In this document: piece by piece, positions 54,011 through 58,088 of the stretch
How positions within the stretch are numbered: position 1 is the stretch's first letter
How the letters are laid out: the number at the start of each line of letters is the position of its first letter
Assembly (NCBI GenBank): GCA_009861545.1
Contig: VXME01000132.1
Coordinates: 1 to 58,088 of the forward strand
DNA from: Acidobacteriota bacterium
GTDB taxonomy: Bacteria; Acidobacteriota; Vicinamibacteria; Vicinamibacterales; UBA8438
Direction: 5' to 3'
Length of the DNA stretch: 58,088 nt
Translations under genes and position numbers: made by a program
Notes under the pieces: model-generated
What the model was told of the DNA's origin: nothing
Databases searched by the model: none
What the model saw: the letters and a program-made list of their open reading frames with translations, nothing else

Positions 54011-54670
54011 TCAGCGCCGGGGTGGCGCGCCGATCTCGATCTCGACGGCGCGGCCGCCGGTTTCGCGGTTGTAGATGCTGTCGTGCCAGTAGGCCGCCGG
54101 GTCGGTGTGCGCCCGCACGGCCGTTTCGGCGCACAGCGCCTCGGCCTCTTCCCTGGTCGTCGGGCGCGCGACGCACGTGTCGCCGACGACGACCTCCCAG
54201 TCGCCTGCCTCGGTCGGTCGCGCTGCCGGCTGGCCCGGGTCGAACTTGTCGCCCGCCTCGAAGCGGATGACGATGCGGTTGTCGCTTGCCTCAAGCGTGC
54301 CCACGTAGCCGTCGCGCGAGAGCAGCGGCCAGCTCGTCGGGGGCCGTGTGGTGGCGATCGTGGCAGCGCAGTCCGCCAGCCCCAGCGCCGCGAGCTCGCG
54401 GGCTGTTGCCGTGGCCTTCGGTGTTCGTGGGGTGCGTGGCTCCGGTGCGTCCCCGAGCACCGCCTCGGCCGCCGGCAGCCAGTTCTCCGCGTCGGTGTCG
54501 CACGAGTCCGCCCACTCGATCGCGCGCAGCGTCTCGCTGCAGGCCGCTAGGTGGACCGCCAGCCGGCGCCGCAGCAGCGGGTGGTTGCCGCCATTGATTA
54601 TCGACTTGTCGAACTCCTCGATCGCGGCGTTGATCCGCGTGTACGCGTAGTCCATCGATCCGCCGCCCAT
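54011..54670 (-). CDS. Hypothetical protein of the island
   Basis: A 219-residue protein. The ATG at 54670 is 8 bp after AGGAGG, which settles the start although the frame is open further upstream. The N-terminal half is helical (MDYAYTRINAAIEEFDKSIINGGNHPLLRRRLAVHLAACSETLRAIEWADSC). The C-terminal half reads GYVGTLEASDNRIVIRFEAGDKFDPGQPAARPTEAGDWEVVVGDTCVARPTTREEAEALCAETAVRAH. I do not recognise it. It lies between the SLATT-like gene and the winged-helix gene on the same strand, so the three may form one unit. Confidence 0.6.
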   Translation of the reverse strand: MGGGSMDYAYTRINAAIEEFDKSIINGGNHPLLRRRLAVHLAACSETLRAIEWADSCDTDAENWLPAAEAVLGDAPEPRTPRTPKATATARELAALGLADCAATIATTRPPTSWPLLSRDGYVGTLEASDNRIVIRFEAGDKFDPGQPAARPTEAGDWEVVVGDTCVARPTTREEAEALCAETAVRAHTDPAAYWHDSIYNRETGGRAVEIEIGAPPRR

Positions 54671-54869
54671 CGGTTTCCTCCTGGGTTGCTTGTGTGTCCG
54701 CGGTGCCGTTCTTCGAGGTTTCGCGGTTTTGGCCGCGACGGCTGGTTCCGGAACCCCCGGGCGGCTCGTTCCGGGAGGGGTAGCGCGGCCGCCGTGGAGC
54801 TGTGGCGGCGCGCGTGTCTCTTGCAGCTGCGGCTCGCGATGAGGCGCGTCGGGTCCGGCGCTTGGCGGG

Positions 54870-55433
54870 TCAGTGGGCGGCAGCGCGAAGATCGGCGGCC
54901 TTCTCGATCCGGTGGGCACCGACGTCGAAGAAGTGCCGCCACCGCCGTTGCCACCTGGTGACGTTCGTGCGTTGGGCGGGATCGCGCCCCAGCGCCGTCA
55001 CCAGCTCGTCGTGGCAGACCGCGTCGAGCACGCGGTATACCGGGGGCTCGGTCGCCTCGATGTCGAGCCTGCGGGTCTGCAGTTCCATGAGCGTCTCTGG
55101 CGTCAGCGCCGGTGCGGCTCGCAGGATGTCCTTCTCGAGGCCGATGAAACTCACCGCGAGCGTGTCGTGGTGCCGTGCCGCGCGCGCTGGACCGGAAACG
55201 ATTCTGGCGACCGCGACCACCGCGGTGAGCGCCCCGGCGACCAGCGGCCGCCACGTCCAGGCGGCGGACGGTTGCGCGAGCAGGCTGACGACGGTTGCCA
55301 CGCCCAGGAACGCGATTCCGAGGGTGCTGACTTGGTGGACCCGATTAAAGAAGCCTTCGCGGTGGCGGTGGTATCGGACGGAACGGCGTGCTGCGAACAG
55401 CAGTTCGTCGCAATCGGTCTGGAGCTGATCCAT
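54870..55433 (-). CDS. Two-helix membrane protein, SLATT/DUF4231-like
   Basis: From the ATG at 55433 the protein has 187 residues. A charged N-terminal helix (MDQLQTDCDELLFAARRSVRYHRHREGFFNRVHQ) is followed by two membrane helices (VSTLGIAFLGVATVVSLLA and WRPLVAGALTAVVAVARIV) and a long soluble helix region (HHDTLAVSFIGLEKDILRAAP, MELQTRRLDIEATEPPVYRVLDAVCHDEL). This is the layout of SLATT and DUF4231-type proteins, some of which are proposed pore-forming effectors next to nucleotide-signal enzymes. No such enzyme is seen here. GGGAGAAC before the ATG serves as ribosome site. The second repeat array begins about 70 bp upstream. Confidence 0.6.
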   Translation of the reverse strand: MDQLQTDCDELLFAARRSVRYHRHREGFFNRVHQVSTLGIAFLGVATVVSLLAQPSAAWTWRPLVAGALTAVVAVARIVSGPARAARHHDTLAVSFIGLEKDILRAAPALTPETLMELQTRRLDIEATEPPVYRVLDAVCHDELVTALGRDPAQRTNVTRWQRRWRHFFDVGAHRIEKAADLRAAAH

Positions 55434-55501
55434 TGTTGTTCTCCCACCGACAGCACCTTGAGCTCGGGGCGGGCGTCGGCTATGACCGAAGGCTAGTGCT
55501 C

Positions 55502-55712
55502 CGTTGTCACTTTTCCGCACCTGCGGGGCGACGTTCCGGACCTGGAGTCGCAGCACGAATCGGAACGGGCCATCCCCACGCTGGCGGGGGAACGCCTGCT
55601 GTGCATTTGACCTTGTCAACCGTGCCGGACCATTCCCGCCCGTGCGGGATCGCCAGCAACAAGCTCTACAGCTTGATCCAGGACGGGGGTTCATCCCCAC
55701 TGTCACGGGTCA
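55502..55712 (-). CRISPR. Second degenerate type I-E-like CRISPR array
   Basis: Four repeat-like units with anchors at 55510, 55571, 55631 and 55692, spaced 61, 60 and 61 bp. On the minus strand they carry TTCCCCCGCCAGCGTGGGGATG, TCCCGCACGGGCGGGAATGG or GTGGGGATGAACC, close in form to type I-E repeats (compare the GCGGGGATGAACC end). Spacer-length sequences between them are unrelated. The repeats differ from each other more than a live array would allow. The left-most unit on the plus strand (55510) is the most worn. The last unit adjoins the wecB fragment. No cas genes are present. Confidence 0.5.
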
Positions 55713-55956
55713 CCGGACGCTCTGTCGAGTCGCGAACGGTCAGGCATGGGACGCCCAGCCAGGTCGTCTCTTCCTGCACGCCGCCGGATTCGGCCACCTC
55801 CACCGCGGCCGCCAGATCGAGCTCCGCGAAGAAGAAGATCGCAGACATCGCGGCGTCATGGAACTGGCCGGTGTGCACCAGCATCTGCTGTGCGCGGCCC
55901 CAGAGGTCGCACATGACGGGGGCCGCCTTGACGAAGTTCGGGCGGGCGCCGACCAC
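55666..55956 (-). pseudogene. wecB remnant with a large internal deletion
   Basis: The reading frame joins the two ends of a UDP-N-acetylglucosamine 2-epimerase. Residues 1-46 (MVGARPNFVKAAPVM, MLVHTGQFHDAAMSAIFF) are its start. They are followed at once by ESGGVQEETTWLGVPCLTVRDSTERPVT, which belongs near residue 290 of the normal protein of roughly 370. About 230 residues are missing, so the enzyme cannot work. The similarity ends where the last repeat unit of the CRISPR-like array starts, and the final 13 codons are repeat sequence. No other polysaccharide gene is nearby. Confidence 0.75.
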
Positions 55957-56045
55957 GTGGCAGGATCCTCACGACTCCGGCCCGTATCCCGATTCCCGGA
56001 GTCCGTGACCGGGGGAGAAGGCAACTCCCGGCCATGGCACCGGCC

Positions 56046-56633
56046 TCAGGGCCAGAGGCCGCCGAGGCTGAAGGTGACGGCGTCGAAGGGACGGATGCAG
56101 ACTGGATCGGCGTCCTTCGCGCTCGCAATCAGCACCCACTGCCCTTCGCGCAGTTCCAGCGCCTCCAGCGTCCGGTCCGCCGGGTCCACCAGCCACAGGT
56201 GCTCGACCCCTTCGCGGGCGTAGATCGGACGCTTGCCGTGCAGGTCGAGCTTGCGCGTCGAGGGGGAGAGCACCTCGCATACCCAGTCCGGCGCCAGGTT
56301 GAAGTACGCCGTTTCGGGATAGTCGGGCATCCGCTCTCGGCGCCACCCCGCCAAGTCCGGCACCAGGATGTCCTCGTCGAGATGCAGTTCCGGCTCGTCG
56401 ATGATCCACCACCCGCCCGGACCGTCGCGGCCCTTGCCGAAGGGGCCGACCAGTTCATCGCCCAGATACGAGCTCGCCAGCGCATGGGGCGCGGCCGGCC
56501 GCGGCTGGGTGTAGAGCTTCCCATCGACGATCTCGGCCACCCGATGCGCCGGGGCGTCGAGCACGTCCTGGTAGGTGGCCCGGGGAGGCGCTTCGGGCTC
56601 GCCGCGCCGCGCCGCCGCACCGGCGCCGCTCAT
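56046..56633 (-). CDS. Uma2-family (DUF820) putative endonuclease
   Basis: A 195-residue protein of the Uma2 family, PD-(D/E)XK-like nucleases of unknown role. Features are ATYQDVLDAPAHRVAEIVDGKLYTQPRPAAPHALASSYLGDEL, GGWWIIDEPELHLDEDILVPDLAGWRRERMP, and PDWVCEVLSPSTRKLDLHGKRPIYAREGVEHLWLVDPADRTLEAL. The D...E-V-L...K core needed for metal binding is present. The ATG at 56633 lies behind a GAGAGGGCG site. Uma2 genes occur in many copies in some phyla and may be tied to mobile DNA. It stands alone among pseudogene pieces. Confidence 0.85.
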   Translation of the reverse strand: MSGAGAAARRGEPEAPPRATYQDVLDAPAHRVAEIVDGKLYTQPRPAAPHALASSYLGDELVGPFGKGRDGPGGWWIIDEPELHLDEDILVPDLAGWRRERMPDYPETAYFNLAPDWVCEVLSPSTRKLDLHGKRPIYAREGVEHLWLVDPADRTLEALELREGQWVLIASAKDADPVCIRPFDAVTFSLGGLWP

Positions 56634-57616
56634 CGCCCTCTCCTGTGCGCCGGCCGGGATGTCTTCGTTTCCATTGTTCTATGATCTCACGGCGTCCAAT
56701 CGGCAAGTTCGTTTCGTACCCGACCAGCAACCCACGCTCGGCCGCCGAGCGCTGGATGGAGGTTGGTTCAGCTACTCGTCGGGGTCGCGGGCACGCCGCG
56801 GCGCCGACGAGCAGCATCGCAATCGACGTCACGCAGGCCGTACCCCGGCGAGAAGCCGAGGTCCGCGACCATGGCTACGGCCCGGAACACGTAGCGGTCC
56901 GCGTAATCCGTCCGGCAGTGCACACGTAGCCGGGTGGCGCCCGGTCCGCGCAGCATGGGGGTCTGGGCGACGATCTCCTAGGCGCCGACCGTCACCGTCT
57001 GACCTATCCGCGCGCCCTCCAGCAGGAATTCGAATCGCAAGGCCGGTGGGGCCAATCGCCGCATCGCACACCTGGACGTCCAGAGCGAGATGGAAGAGGC
57101 CGCGCCGCCAAAGGGCAGCTTCCCCTTCGAGTACGTACGGCACGAAGTGGGCGGCGCTCGACCGGTAGGCATTTCGCAGGTGCGGACTCGCGGCGTGGAC
57201 ATAGGAACTGGGGTCCCGAATCGAGTCGACGCGGTCTATCGAGACTTCGACACCGAGCTGGTCGACGTGCGCCGCAGGGCCATCCGGCCTACCGACGCGT
57301 ATGCCAGCGGATGCACCGGCTCATCGCCGAAGAGGCCGGCCACGCTGCCCTTGCGGCCGCGATGACTTTCGTGGATCATTCGGCAGTCAAACTTGAGCGT
57401 TTGGAGTCCGAGCGCTCCATCGACCGGAAGCGCGCAACGAGAAGTGCCGCAGAATACTGAGGACTGGCAGAATCCGGGATCTGGCTCCAAGAACGGAACC
57501 AGAGATCATCAAACCCTGCCTCACGCTGGTGCTCAAAGACCGGCGGCGGGCACGGCAACGACGGGCGGGGCACCGTAGTGTGTGCGAAACTGTAACACGG
57601 TAGGCGGCCAACGAGG
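56634..57616. other. Gene-poor stretch with broken reading frames
   Basis: A region of 983 bp. On the minus strand protein-like pieces occur in different frames: PYVLEGEAALWRRGLFHLALDVQVCDAAIGP about 57050-57143, LRFEFLLEGARIGQTVTVGA ending at 56978, and RVHCRTDYADRYVFRAVAMVADLGFSPGYGLRDVDCD about 56830-56940. Together they look like one frameshifted gene of about 120 codons whose family I cannot name. The rest, 57210-57616, shows nothing. The low gene content fits a decaying element. Confidence 0.4.
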
Positions 57617-58088
57617 TTATTGCCTTGGTCTCCGGACCGTCGCTGGTGCGGACTCGGAGGATTCTGTACCGTTACTCAACTTCTGAAAGCGAGCGGCGGC
57701 GATCTGCATGTACGCCGGGACGTGGCCTAGCGTGTACCGTTCGGTCATGGCTGCGGTCGAGTGCCCCAGCAACTCCTTCACGATGCGGGTGTCGCCGGTG
57801 ACCTGATACATGGCGGTCCCGTAGCTGTGGCGGAGGTCGTAAGGACGAATGCCCGTGATTCCGAGCCTCGCGAGGGCGAGGCGGAATGCTCGATGGACGG
57901 TGGAGGTCGAGAACCGCCCGACGGCCCCGAGTGCCTCAAGATCGCGCAATGCCGCTTCTCCTTCGGCCGTGAGGGGAATCGTGCGTGTCCGGCCACCTTT
58001 GCCCGTGAGAACGGTCAAGACGCGGTCGACGCGATTCCAGTGCTCGGGCCGATAGCGCATGATCTCCGACGGCCGCATCCCGGTGAAT
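57617..58088 (-). CDS. Tyrosine recombinase/integrase, C-terminal part (runs off the window)
   Basis: The catalytic domain of a phage-type integrase. The first residues in the window are FTGMRPSEIM, with the first catalytic Arg. They are followed by LTGKGGRTRTIPL (the Lys), YDLRHSYGTAMYQ (H-x-x-R), LLGHSTAAMTERYTLGHVP (His and the nucleophile Tyr), and a short tail. All active-site residues are present, so the domain looks intact. The frame is open to the right edge, so the N-terminal domain lies outside. It is transcribed leftward. It may have inserted the region that starts at tRNA-Arg, though the matching attachment sites are not both visible. Confidence 0.88.
   Translation of the reverse strand, partial: FTGMRPSEIMRYRPEHWNRVDRVLTVLTGKGGRTRTIPLTAEGEAALRDLEALGAVGRFSTSTVHRAFRLALARLGITGIRPYDLRHSYGTAMYQVTGDTRIVKELLGHSTAAMTERYTLGHVPAYMQIAAARFQKLSNGTESSESAPATVRRPRQ

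Overview
The window is GC-rich bacterial chromosome from a Gram-negative, probably acidobacterial lineage (Vicinamibacteria-like is my inference). The signs are an OAR-type TonB-dependent receptor with a carboxypeptidase-regulatory-like N-terminus, CRTAC1/ASPIC-UnbV and TPR proteins, a DUF5916 outer-membrane-type protein, a DUF481 protein, several lipoproteins, and start codons sitting directly behind -10-like hexamers. There is no rRNA and no recognisable insertion sequence. Two tRNA genes are present: Pro-TGG at 17.0 kb and Arg-TCT at 50.3 kb.

Layout. 0-5 kb: nuclease-like and hypothetical genes (a PD-(D/E)XK protein and an HSDR_N-like protein) around a secreted alpha/beta hydrolase and an exported rhodanese. 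The catalytic codon of the rhodanese is an in-frame TGA followed by a SECIS-like hairpin, so I read it as a candidate selenoprotein; this is the most interesting item in the window. 5-13.7 kb: a DUF5916 protein, then biotin synthesis (bioF-bioA-bioD overlapping on +, bioB convergent on -) and a type Ic aminotransferase. 13.7-24.4 kb: a cytochrome c/TPR protein, a LOG-like protein, tRNA-Pro, a PpiC-HupE pair, a DUF3604 protein with a permease, and hydrolases. 24.7-31.4 kb: TonB receptor, CRTAC1 protein and TPR lipoprotein, apparently one operon. 31.5-41 kb: a defence and toxin-antitoxin island. It holds a Septu-like AAA ATPase plus HNH pair, a SEC-C protein and a broken copy of part of it, a decayed mazEF-like pair, an AAA/DUF4143 protein behind a perfect inverted repeat, a retropepsin-like protein, a J-domain membrane protein and an AbiEii/DUF6088 pair. 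41-46.6 kb: ilvD-ilvB-ilvN-ilvC on the minus strand, preceded by a clear attenuator (Ile/Val-rich leader peptide, competing hairpins, terminator). 46.8-49.9 kb: a lipoprotein, a DUF481 protein, a DUF5655 protein and a FitAB-type toxin-antitoxin pair behind a 16-bp palindrome.

From tRNA-Arg to the right edge (50.3-58.1 kb) the content changes. There are phage-like hypothetical genes, long stretches without genes, two arrays of strongly diverged type I-E-like CRISPR repeats at about 61-nt spacing, an internally deleted wecB fragment, a Uma2 protein, and the C-terminal part of a tyrosine recombinase running off the edge. This looks like one end of a decaying integrated element. No cas genes and no selenocysteine machinery lie in the window.
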